Positions 1 through 6,871 of a stretch of DNA of 10,419 nt are shown piece by piece. The stretch is taken from NCBI GenBank assembly GCA_036397475.1, contig DASWIV010000210.1, positions 1-10,419 of the forward strand. The letters are read 5' to 3'. The DNA is from DASWIV01 sp036397475. GTDB lineage: Bacteria > JAJVIF01 > JAPKYR01. A program made the position numbers and the translations under genes. The notes under the pieces were generated by a model. The model did not search any database. It worked only from the letters and a program-made list of their open reading frames with translations, and was not told where the DNA came from. Position 1 is the stretch's first letter. Each line of letters starts with the position of its first letter.

Positions 1-242
1 TCCTCCAGAAATTTCAATGCGTTCAAATGGAATCTTCCCGCACGTTTCGGAACCACATCAACCTGATCATGAGCCTCACTAAAATAAAACGTCCACTCGC
101 CCCAGAGCATGCGATTATCATCCGCAAACGACGTCGCGGCCACCTGAGTAATATCGGAAATATCCAAAGCGGGGGTTATAGAATTCCCTGTTGCGCATCC
201 TGCAAGCGCAAGTAGAATTATAAGTGCAACACTTCCTCTCAT
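1..242 (-). CDS. Lipoprotein with LWG/FHLNA-type N-terminal domain, partial (3' end beyond window)
   Basis: This gene runs off the left edge, so only its first 80 codons are visible. The ATG at 242-240 has a strong Shine-Dalgarno site (GGGAGG, six bases upstream). The first 15 residues form a short lipoprotein signal ending in a clear lipobox (LAGC), with Cys16 as the lipidation site, so the mature protein should be anchored in the membrane. From about residue 46 it reads LWGEWTF, then VVPKR, then FHLNALKFLE. The same blocks in the same order and spacing occur near residues 83-117 of the large neighbouring lipoprotein (LWGLYDI, VVPLR, FHLNAIKFLE), with 16 identical residues over the 35 compared. 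The two are therefore tandem paralogues. The function of this domain is not known to me. Being a lipoprotein is well supported; what follows residue 80 cannot be seen. Confidence 0.8.
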   Translation of the reverse strand, partial: MRGSVALIILLALAGCATGNSITPALDISDITQVAATSFADDNRMLWGEWTFYFSEAHDQVDVVPKRAGRFHLNALKFLE

Positions 243-255
243 TTGAATCCTCCCG

Positions 256-287
256 ATTATAGAATACGATTTTTTTAGGTATGTCAA
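256..287 (-). promoter_or_regulatory. Candidate sigma70-like promoter for the left-edge lipoprotein gene
   Basis: On the minus strand a perfect TTGACA (287-282) precedes TATTCT (266-261) by 15 bases and a perfect TATAAT (261-256) by 20 bases. Neither spacing is the usual 16-18, and the TATAAT lies only two bases from the Shine-Dalgarno site, so it would leave almost no leader. The TATTCT pairing is the more usable reading. A terminator just upstream (373-400) makes an independent promoter here likely, but the exact elements are uncertain. Confidence 0.35.
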
Positions 288-372
288 GTACACTGCACTT
301 AAATTTTACCAGATAATTCAGGCAAAAATTAATTAACCGTATGGAAGCAGGATTCTGGACCTTCTGGCTGGA

Positions 373-400
373 TAAAAAAATGCGCCGATGTCTCGGCGCC
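373..400 (-). terminator. Rho-independent terminator of the large lipoprotein gene
   Basis: Read on the minus strand, GCGCCGA pairs perfectly with TCGGCGC around a four-base loop (GACA), then comes A and a run of seven T. It lies 29 bases beyond the TAA stop of the 1357-residue lipoprotein gene. This is a textbook intrinsic terminator and should insulate the next lipoprotein gene on the same strand. Read on the plus strand the hairpin is followed only by ATTAATTT, so it mainly serves the minus strand. Confidence 0.85.
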
Positions 401-428
401 ATTAATTTCATAATATTAATTGCGATCT

Positions 429-3400
429 TTACCAGTCGCCCGGTGAGTCGTAACTTCTGACAACATCCGTATCCGGCATAATCAGATTCCTGATTGTATC
501 GTCAGCGTTCGGATTGATAGCGAACGCTGGCTGCGCGTCGATGAAACCATTACTGCTTAACAGATTCATCTCATTATCGAACCTGACAAGCTCGCCCGAC
601 AAATCGGACAGCCTTCCGTATACAACAACGCGGCATCTTTCCATGTCAGAATCGACATGGTCGATATCGATATCGGCGTAGCCGGCAAATCCTGTAAATC
701 CGCCTTCGTCAAAATCCAGATCCTGGCTGAAGATACCAGTGGTCGTTGTCGTATGCACCACACCGAATGGCGTGATGTCGTACACGTGTATTGTACCGTT
801 TCCGGCAGTTCCGGCTTCAAGAACAAATATCTTCCTGTTTTCCTGGTCGATTGCCAGATCGAAAATATCCGTCTCTGCGCCAACCTGCGGAGTGATATCG
901 ACAGCCGCTATATCAAGCGTGTAGAAATCGTTTTCCTCGGTTTCCCAGATCCAGTGATAGAATGTGTACGCTACACCTGACGTCGCATCCCGCGCGATGG
1001 CGTAGATGTCACCGTTTGAATCGACATCGGCACATACCCACGTAATATCCGGGTCGCCATAATTAAGCTGCGCTTTAATAGCGTTACCGAAAATAATCGA
1101 AGAATCGATAACCTTCATCAAGTCAGGATCCTTGACAGTGACCGCGAGTATTCGTCCCTCGATCGGATCTGTGTCAAGACTCACAGCCGCGTCCATTTTT
1201 CCAAGGAAGTAAGAGAACGTGACGGATGGCGATCCCGGTCCATCGGCATCGAAAATTCCGATTGTGCTTGGACCGATCTGGGCAAGGCCCTTGCCTTTTA
1301 TTCCGCCGATACCGCCGTCCATGTAAGCAATATCCGCTCTCGGAAGTATGCTCATCGCGGCAACCGAATATGTTCCTATCGAGATGTTACCATCGAATGA
1401 ATGGACACCGCCGACACATGCTCCCATATTCACCTGGACAACAAGAGTACCGGCAAATGACGACTCGATGCCGTCACTGACCTCGCATCCCATAGCCCAG
1501 AGGCCGATGCCATATGATGACCAGTCGACCGTAAGCGAACCGTCCGCGCTCGGTATGTCGTAAACCGCGGTGTTTCCGTCGGGAACAATCGAGTACATGT
1601 AAGTAAGCGTCTGTCCGGCGTCACAATCCGTTGCTGGAGGAACTATCGAGTAATCTTCTGTGTCCTCATCCGTCGTAACTGCCGGACCAGTAATATTTCC
1701 AACCGACGGCGGCTGATTCTGCTTGGTTACCGTCAACAGGGTACCTTCTACCTGCGCGAATCCATCGTCCACCCGGAGATTAACGTCGTAGTCTCCAAGG
1801 GGCTCGGATGACCAGTCGTAGATCAATGACCCATCGATCTCCGCCGGAATTACATAACTCGCCGAGTTCCCCGTTGGAACAACGGACCACATTATGGTAA
1901 GCGACTGTCCGAAATCTAAATCCGAATACGGAGCTGAGAAAGGCTCCGCCGTATTAGCGCATGTCACCTTGGTGGCACCGCTGACTGCGCCAGCCAGTGG
2001 AGGAATGTTGTCAAGGGTAACCGTGAACGGTGTCCCGGTTACAGGAGCGTTAATGGAATCGTCCAACTGAACATTGATATCGTAGTCCCCGATATCCGGA
2101 ATCGTTGACCAGTCAACGTTGAGAGGATTACCCTCACTTCCAACTATCGAGAAATCCTCTGGCTGTCCGTTAGGTACGACCGACCACAAAACGATCAGTG
2201 TATCGCCGTCCGGGTCGTTCATTAAAGCGGTGTAATCCGCTGAAGTCGTCTGGTGCGTTACAGGCGTCGGGCCTGAGATATCTCCGACAGTCGGCGGAAG
2301 GTTATCAGCAAGTCGAATAACGGTCTGTTTGGTTCCATCGGATGAATCGATTCCGTCCGACACCCGCACGTTAACATCGTAATTGCCTTCTGAATAACCT
2401 GACCAGTCTATGTTCACCGATCCGTCAGGATTTGAGGCGATCGAAAAATCTTCCGCATCGCCTTCCGGAACAACAGACCACATCGCACTGAGCGTCTGAG
2501 TAGTATCCGGATCGTCTTTCGTCGCATCATAGAGCGCGTCCGTGTCGGAAATATTGACCGGCGATGGGCCTGTTACGTCGCCCACAGTCGGTGCGGTGTT
2601 ATTGTGAATGATATCTATCGCTGATCCGGTAACCGGGGTAAATCCATCGGTTACCTGGACGTTAATATCGTAATCTCCCGGATCGACACCGGAAAAATCT
2701 ACCGTCATCGAGCCGTCGCCGATATCTCCCGGAATCGAAAAGTCTTCCGGCTGGCCGGTGGGGACGAAACTCCACGAGAACGTAAGTGTCTGTCCCGCAT
2801 CCGGATCGGTCGCCGGAACTGTATATTTCACCGAAGTATCGGTCGCCTGTACTTCAAGAAGGCCTTCGATGTCGCCAAGTGACGGTGGCGTGTTGCCGAC
2901 CATGATGTCCAGGGCTGTCGCTTCGACAAAATCCTTCGTGTCGTTAACCTGGCACTGGACCGTGTACTGGCCAATTCCGAGTGCGGCCCAGTCCACATCA
3001 AGAGTTCCGTCGCCATTGCCGGCGTCGTCAAAATTGTAAAGCGCTCCGAGAGGCTCAACACTCCAGAGATACTCGAGAGTATCGCCAGCATCGATATCCT
3101 GCGCGGTAACCGTGTACTGCTCCGAGAACAGGCCCGGACTCGAGTTGCCGTTTACACCGTCAAGGATCTGAGGGGGAGTATTCGGTTTTGTATCCGCGAC
3201 AAGAGCGGTGAATGTATCGAACGACGTGAGCTTGATCGATGGATCCAGTATTCCGCCGTATCCATCGCCGTCAACACTTTCAGCCCAGACCATGTAAGTC
3301 AATCTTGTAGTGGAGGTAAGGGCGCCAATGACCGGCACAAGGCTAACATGGTAAAGTCCGTAGTCGCCCATGTCGGAAACGAATTCGGCTTCCGTCGGCG

Positions 3401-4502
3401 CGAACAGGGCAGGCCATTCAGCTACCACTTTTTCAATTCCGCCCATTGGAACGGGAGTTGCGTCCTGCCAGTCATAGACCCTGATATCCAGTTCAAGCAT
3501 TCCACCGTTATTTGCGAGGTCTTCAAAATACAGGGTATTAAGAGTTTCCAGTGTTTCAATTAAATAAGGCTCCGGCTGATTCGCCGAGATCGGGAAATCT
3601 CCTGGAATGTTAACCGGCGGCTTTATAATTGCCGGCTCCCAGCTTGCGTCGATCGCATAGTTGAATCTGATGCTGAGCAACCCGTTTGGAAGTCCTATCG
3701 TGTAATGCCTGATGTTTGCGTTTCCGGCTCTGAACACTCCGCGGTCCGTCAGGTCCATCGACGCCATATCCTGGTCCTTGTCGAGTGCGTCCGCGAAATA
3801 TTTGAATCCGTTTAAGGTGGCTTTAAAATCGTTATTTGCGTCTTTCATTCCAAGAGCGCCGTCGTTATACGAGAAAATTGAGTTCCCGACAAATTCCTCG
3901 GGATTCCACCACCTCGTCAAACCGTCTGCGTTCTTGAGATTCATGTCCATCATGCCACTGAGCATGAGCGATGAATCGGAAAAACCTGAGAGCGATCCAT
4001 GCGTGATCAGGATTCCCTTTACGTCGAATCCCGAGAACTGGTTCAGCCCTGAAAATGGATGCTGAATCTGCACATCGAGATCGAGCTGGGTTTTATCGAC
4101 ATTGAAGTTAAGCTTGCTGGCAAGCGTCAACATTCCGGCTTTGCCGCCCGGCTCAAGGAATTTGATCGCGTTAAGGTGAAAGTCGGCATTCCTCAAAGGC
4201 ACCACTTCGAAGGTACCGGCTTCCACGTCGATCATGATGTCGTACAGCCCCCATAATGCATGGGACACCTGTAAAGGCTGGCCTTGCAGGGGGAACTGAT
4301 CGTCTGTTAAATCTGGTGTTTCATTCGCGGAATCTTCACCCGTCCTGTCACCGTTCATATCGGGAGCGGAAGGGGAGTTCATTCCAGCGTCCGGCGAATT
4401 TCCAAGACCCGGCAGAACAGGTGTCTGCGAATCTCCGGAGCAGCCGATTATAATCGTTAGCAGTAATACTACCGTAAGCAGGGAGAAGAACATGTAGCGC
4501 AT
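429..4502 (-). CDS. Large surface/periplasmic lipoprotein with six tandem Ig-like (PKD-like) repeats
   Basis: This encodes 1357 residues, starting at the ATG at 4502, which has GGAG eight bases upstream. A GTG three codons earlier abuts that site and is unlikely to be used. Residues 1-20 are a lipoprotein signal, with lipobox IIGC and Cys21. Residues 22-77 are a Pro/Asp/Ser-rich linker. About 78-430 is a domain with LWGLYD, VVPLR, FHLNAIKFLE, IQHPFSGLNQFSGFDVKGI and MVWAESVDGDGYGG; its first part matches the neighbouring lipoprotein at 1-242. Residues 441-1024 are six tandem Ig-like units of 96-99 residues. Residues 1025-1357 are a separate C-terminal domain with strand-turn patterns (ITWVCADVDSNGDIYAIA, IFDLAIDQENRKIFVLEAG) suggesting a beta-propeller-like fold. 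No catalytic motif is visible. I infer an outer-surface or periplasmic adhesion or scaffold role. A terminator follows directly. Confidence 0.9.
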   Translation of the reverse strand: MRYMFFSLLTVVLLLTIIIGCSGDSQTPVLPGLGNSPDAGMNSPSAPDMNGDRTGEDSANETPDLTDDQFPLQGQPLQVSHALWGLYDIMIDVEAGTFEVVPLRNADFHLNAIKFLEPGGKAGMLTLASKLNFNVDKTQLDLDVQIQHPFSGLNQFSGFDVKGILITHGSLSGFSDSSLMLSGMMDMNLKNADGLTRWWNPEEFVGNSIFSYNDGALGMKDANNDFKATLNGFKYFADALDKDQDMASMDLTDRGVFRAGNANIRHYTIGLPNGLLSIRFNYAIDASWEPAIIKPPVNIPGDFPISANQPEPYLIETLETLNTLYFEDLANNGGMLELDIRVYDWQDATPVPMGGIEKVVAEWPALFAPTEAEFVSDMGDYGLYHVSLVPVIGALTSTTRLTYMVWAESVDGDGYGGILDPSIKLTSFDTFTALVADTKPNTPPQILDGVNGNSSPGLFSEQYTVTAQDIDAGDTLEYLWSVEPLGALYNFDDAGNGDGTLDVDWAALGIGQYTVQCQVNDTKDFVEATALDIMVGNTPPSLGDIEGLLEVQATDTSVKYTVPATDPDAGQTLTFSWSFVPTGQPEDFSIPGDIGDGSMTVDFSGVDPGDYDINVQVTDGFTPVTGSAIDIIHNNTAPTVGDVTGPSPVNISDTDALYDATKDDPDTTQTLSAMWSVVPEGDAEDFSIASNPDGSVNIDWSGYSEGNYDVNVRVSDGIDSSDGTKQTVIRLADNLPPTVGDISGPTPVTHQTTSADYTALMNDPDGDTLIVLWSVVPNGQPEDFSIVGSEGNPLNVDWSTIPDIGDYDINVQLDDSINAPVTGTPFTVTLDNIPPLAGAVSGATKVTCANTAEPFSAPYSDLDFGQSLTIMWSVVPTGNSASYVIPAEIDGSLIYDWSSEPLGDYDVNLRVDDGFAQVEGTLLTVTKQNQPPSVGNITGPAVTTDEDTEDYSIVPPATDCDAGQTLTYMYSIVPDGNTAVYDIPSADGSLTVDWSSYGIGLWAMGCEVSDGIESSFAGTLVVQVNMGACVGGVHSFDGNISIGTYSVAAMSILPRADIAYMDGGIGGIKGKGLAQIGPSTIGIFDADGPGSPSVTFSYFLGKMDAAVSLDTDPIEGRILAVTVKDPDLMKVIDSSIIFGNAIKAQLNYGDPDITWVCADVDSNGDIYAIARDATSGVAYTFYHWIWETEENDFYTLDIAAVDITPQVGAETDIFDLAIDQENRKIFVLEAGTAGNGTIHVYDITPFGVVHTTTTTGIFSQDLDFDEGGFTGFAGYADIDIDHVDSDMERCRVVVYGRLSDLSGELVRFDNEMNLLSSNGFIDAQPAFAINPNADDTIRNLIMPDTDVVRSYDSPGDW
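1431..3182 (-). repeat. Six tandem ~97-residue Ig/PKD-like protein repeats (about 292 bp each)
   Basis: Units start at the Asn of an N-x-x-P motif at 3182, 2894, 2600, 2303, 2009 and 1718, and the array ends at 1431, giving lengths of 96, 98, 99, 98, 97 and 96 residues. The recurring pattern is NxPPxVGDIxGP, then DPDxGQTLTxxWSVVPxG, then DFSI, then DGSxxVDWS, then GDYDVNVxVxDG. The WSVVPxG block sits where classical PKD domains have WDFGDG. The closest family I can name is Ig-like/PKD/cadherin-like extracellular modules, placed by pattern only. The nearly constant length over six units points to expansion by tandem duplication, but the units have diverged clearly. Confidence 0.9.
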
Positions 4503-4600
4503 TGGATGCACTCCTTTTGTGTGCGCGAAAACCGTGCGGTCCTCGATTAATTCTCAAAGTTATATTATCGGCAGGAATAATCCTGGACTTTTCTTTATTC

Positions 4601-4629
4601 ATTATATGACGCTATACAGCAAAAATCCA
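4601..4629 (-). promoter_or_regulatory. Candidate sigma70-like promoter for the large lipoprotein gene
   Basis: On the minus strand TGGATT (4629-4624) and a perfect TATAAT (4606-4601) are separated by exactly 17 bases. This would start transcription near 4594 and give a leader of about 90 bases before the ATG at 4502. The -10 is excellent and the spacing ideal, but the -35 matches consensus at only three of six positions, and the surrounding region is AT-rich, which raises the chance of a coincidental match. Confidence 0.4.
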
Positions 4630-4740
4630 TGCATTCAGCCTAATGCAATTTAATATTTACACCTATTTAGATAAAAATACTGGCTGTTTTGATACCGATT
4701 TTTAAGCCTGATTAAGTGTTTCGGCTGTTATTCGCGACTT

Positions 4741-4975
4741 CTTAACATCTGTGGGAATTAATCAGATTATTATTGATAGGATATTAAATACTAATAATAA
4801 TAATAAGGGGCGGTGAAAATGTGGGTAAGTCCTGAAAACTTTTATTAATCAGACCTTCATGGAAAATTGCCGTGTGAATTACCATGTGGGTCATTGCCGG
4901 CAATCTGTTGAAATTCCCACTTCGCGCGCATCCCCGATTTTCTCAACAGGCTTCTGTGAGTAAATATGTGGAAAA
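4741..4975 (+). other. Candidate replication origin (AT-rich unwinding region, DnaA-trio-like triplets, DnaA-box-like cluster)
   Basis: This is the right half of a gene-free stretch (4503-5005). In order on the plus strand there is a very AT-rich segment (about 4766-4806), then five consecutive TAA triplets (4792-4806), a short G/C run (GGGGCGG, 4807-4813), and then 9-mers resembling the reversed DnaA box TGTGNATAA. These are TGTGGGTAA (4820), TGTGAATTA (4873), TGTGAGTAA (4955) and TGTGGAAAA (4967), each one mismatch away, plus TGTGGGTCA (4885) with two. All five point the same way. The known basal unwinding element has DnaA boxes, a GC run and 3'-(G/A)A(T/A) trios next to AT-rich DNA, and here the order and strand polarity agree. 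Against it: no box is perfect, and no dnaA, dnaN or gidA-type gene is in view. It could instead be an ordinary AT-rich spacer. Confidence 0.33.
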
Positions 4976-5005
4976 CGGTTTTCCTCGTCCGGATACCGGT
5001 CGAAT

Positions 5006-5350
5006 TCAACCACTCATATAAGCCCCCAGGAAACTCAGCCCGATAAACGCGAGCATCCCAGGCCATCCAGTCCTGGTAAACGACATGCCGATCAAGGTCA
5101 TTCCGAATCCGAATCCGGCGATAAATCCCGCTATGCCAGAAACGATCACGTCCACAACAATAAATATCTGATCGTGCACTCTCTGCCAGTAAGCAATATC
5201 GCCGCCGGACATACCTTCCAGGTCCTCGGGAAACACGCCCTCGCTGCGCATACGCCCTGACACCATCGCGTTTACGATCGGACGAACCAGGATAAGGTCC
5301 ATCAGCCATAAGATTCCCGTACCGATAAGAATTCCAAGTCCGTAACTCAT
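5006..5350 (-). CDS. Small membrane protein of unknown function, three predicted transmembrane helices
   Basis: This encodes 114 residues from an ATG with a good Shine-Dalgarno site (AGGGAGG, five bases upstream). Hydrophobic stretches at about residues 4-22, 61-88 and 96-112 suggest three membrane helices, the second unusually rich in glycine (GIAGFIAGFGFG), a pattern suited to tight helix packing. Between helices 1 and 2 is a polar loop of about 35 residues with Arg, Glu and Asp (SGRMRSEGVFPEDLEGMSGG). No enzymatic motif or known family is recognised. It is divergent from the glycosyltransferase gene, with 101 bases between the two starts, and stands alone on its strand. The possible origin-like region begins about 30 bases past its stop. 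No convincing terminator follows. The weak GGAAAA/TTTTCC hairpin at 4970-4984 is poor in G/C. Confidence 0.75.
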   Translation of the reverse strand: MSYGLGILIGTGILWLMDLILVRPIVNAMVSGRMRSEGVFPEDLEGMSGGDIAYWQRVHDQIFIVVDVIVSGIAGFIAGFGFGMTLIGMSFTRTGWPGMLAFIGLSFLGAYMSG

Positions 5351-5451
5351 TACAGCCTCCCTGTACGCATTCAGAAAACTATAACCTAAATCAATTGAAT
5401 TATAAATAACGACCTTCCAGCCCCGTCATGGTACAATTCGTACGATGTCCC

Positions 5452-6744
5452 ATGCCTGAAATTCTTGTAATTTCCTACGATATCCTAGGCGAAAAGATCG
5501 CCGGACCCGCGATCCGCGCGCTTGCAATCGCTGGCGAACTAACGAATGAATTTAATGTCAGTGTCCTCTACGAAGGCGATTTTCAGAGCGAAAAAGACGG
5601 AATCAGATTTATTAACAGGGACTCGGTTGAAATCAACGCCGGGTATTTCAACAACTTCGATTTCATTCTCGCGCCGCCTTTGTTCACGCTGAATTTTCCT
5701 GATTTACTGGAATTTGAAAATGCGTTGATGGTCGATCTCTTCGACCCGGTGATATGGGAAAATCTGGTCCTGTACCGCAGGCAGAGCGCGAACATGCAGT
5801 CGTTCGAGCACGAAAGGCATCTGGCGGCTCTGATAGCAGCGCTGATGCGTGGCGACTATTTCATCGCTGCCGGCAGAAAACAGGTCGATCTTTTCACAGG
5901 CGCGATGATGATCCTCAACAGGATCAATCCAGAAACGTGGCTAGAGGAATCGTCGGTCGAACAGATGATCGGGTATGTCCCATTCGGGATACCGGGAGAT
6001 CCTCCTCCATCGCGGGAAAATTCGGAACTGCCCGTCGAATACGCAGACATCATGGAAAAAAAAATTATCCTATGGGGCGGGGGAATGTGGGACTGGCTCG
6101 ATCCGGAAATTGTAGTCCGCTCGATGCCGTCGGTTCTCGAGAAAGTACCTGATGCGGTCCTGGTATTTCCCGGCACCGACCATCCAAATCCCCACATCCC
6201 GGCAATGGAGAATGTCGACAAGATAAAAATGCTGGCGGCAAAATCGGGATTGGAAAAACACATAATTTTTGGAAACTGGATGAAATTGAAGCGATATCGC
6301 GAGCTCGCGGTGAACTCATCTGTATGCGTATCAGCACATCGCTACGGCCTGGAATCGACATACGCCGTACGTACCCGCATAATCGAATGCATCTGGCTCG
6401 GAATTCCACAGGTGGTATCGGGAGGCGATGAATATTCCGATCTTCTGAAAAAATATGAAATCGGCGAAACAGTGTGTTCCCGTGACCCTGCCAATTATGC
6501 CGAAGCCATTATCACAACAATTGAAAAACCGGTTGAGTCGTTCAAACCAGGATTCGAAAAGGCCCGGTTTGACCTGTCGTGGAAATCCTCGGTTGAACCA
6601 CTCAGGGAGTATCTCAAAAATCCCCGGCTGACCCACGGAACAGGGGCAGATTTTTTCACGGACGTCATGGGGAAAGCATCGCCGCGGGGAAAGCCCAGAG
6701 ACCTCGCGTCGATTTTCCACCGCGTCAAATCCAGGCTGAAATGA
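5452..6744 (+). CDS. Glycosyltransferase, GT4-type (GT-B fold)
   Basis: This encodes 430 residues, predicted to transfer a sugar from a nucleotide-sugar donor to a glycan or lipid acceptor at the cytoplasmic face of the membrane. The N-terminus (MPEILVISYDILGEK, then GPAIRALAIAGEL) is the typical first strand and helix of this GT-B subfamily. The donor half has ILWGGGMWDWLDPE (WGGG at 208-211), VFPGTDHPNPHIP, a strand-helix reading HIIFGNW, and a conserved E301...E312 region (LEST to RIIECIWLGIPQVVSGGDE), which corresponds to the acidic donor-binding motif of GT4 enzymes. I chose ATG 5452 because family members begin with this MPxILVIS block. An in-frame ATG at 5428 would add eight unrelated residues. 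Neither start has a convincing Shine-Dalgarno site, so weak or leaderless translation is possible. No other polysaccharide gene is adjacent, so the glycan made cannot be told. Confidence 0.87.
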   Translation: MPEILVISYDILGEKIAGPAIRALAIAGELTNEFNVSVLYEGDFQSEKDGIRFINRDSVEINAGYFNNFDFILAPPLFTLNFPDLLEFENALMVDLFDPVIWENLVLYRRQSANMQSFEHERHLAALIAALMRGDYFIAAGRKQVDLFTGAMMILNRINPETWLEESSVEQMIGYVPFGIPGDPPPSRENSELPVEYADIMEKKIILWGGGMWDWLDPEIVVRSMPSVLEKVPDAVLVFPGTDHPNPHIPAMENVDKIKMLAAKSGLEKHIIFGNWMKLKRYRELAVNSSVCVSAHRYGLESTYAVRTRIIECIWLGIPQVVSGGDEYSDLLKKYEIGETVCSRDPANYAEAIITTIEKPVESFKPGFEKARFDLSWKSSVEPLREYLKNPRLTHGTGADFFTDVMGKASPRGKPRDLASIFHRVKSRLK

Positions 6745-6812
6745 CATTGAACTTTCGAGGGGATATCCGCATCCGAAAATTACAGACCGGGCCGCAGTAT
6801 CTATACCTATGT

Positions 6813-6840
6813 TTGCTTGAATTAAGTATCATTGTAAAAT
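6813..6840 (+). promoter_or_regulatory. Candidate sigma70-like promoter for the parvulin-TPR / thioredoxin-like unit
   Basis: TTGCTT (6813-6818) and TAAAAT (6835-6840) are separated by 16 bases. The -10 matches consensus at five of six positions and the -35 at its TTG core. Transcription would start near 6847, about 25 bases before the start codon and upstream of the GGGGGA Shine-Dalgarno site. The position, in a 127-base spacer after the glycosyltransferase stop, fits an independent start for the downstream pair. Confidence 0.42.
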
Positions 6841-6871
6841 AAAGTGAAACCGGTGGGGGAACGGATTGGAA

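Noticed and set aside
118..411. A 97-codon minus-strand frame across the left spacer
   Set aside because: It runs through the terminator and promoter region and overlaps the lipoprotein start in a different frame; the overlapped gene has a lipobox and a strong Shine-Dalgarno site.
4766..4806. ATTATTATT / AATAATAAT inverted repeat as a hairpin or operator
   Set aside because: Only A-T pairs, in low-complexity sequence; such pairing is expected from triplet-like AT-rich DNA, and the origin-like reading explains the triplets better.
4818..4849. A nine-codon plus-strand frame (MWVSPENFY) after GGGGCGG
   Set aside because: It is too short to support, and its sequence is better explained as part of the G/C run and DnaA-box-like 9-mer.
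4892..4903. Perfect palindrome at 4892-4903 (ATTGCCGGCAAT without its flanks)
   Set aside because: A single 12-base palindrome with no second copy or nearby promoter; not enough to call an operator.
4970..4984. Hairpin GGAAAACCGTTTTCC as terminator of the small membrane protein gene
   Set aside because: The stem has only two G-C pairs and no proper T-run follows on the minus strand.
4857..5309. A 150-codon minus-strand open frame overlapping the small membrane protein
   Set aside because: It lies in another frame over most of the membrane protein gene, is rich in Arg and Gly without hydrophobic or domain pattern, and has no ribosome binding site as good as the one at 5350.
6750..6782. Possible terminator after the glycosyltransferase (TTTCG...CGAAA with GGATATCC inside)
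   Set aside because: The outer pairing is short with a large, mostly unpaired middle, and no T-run follows.
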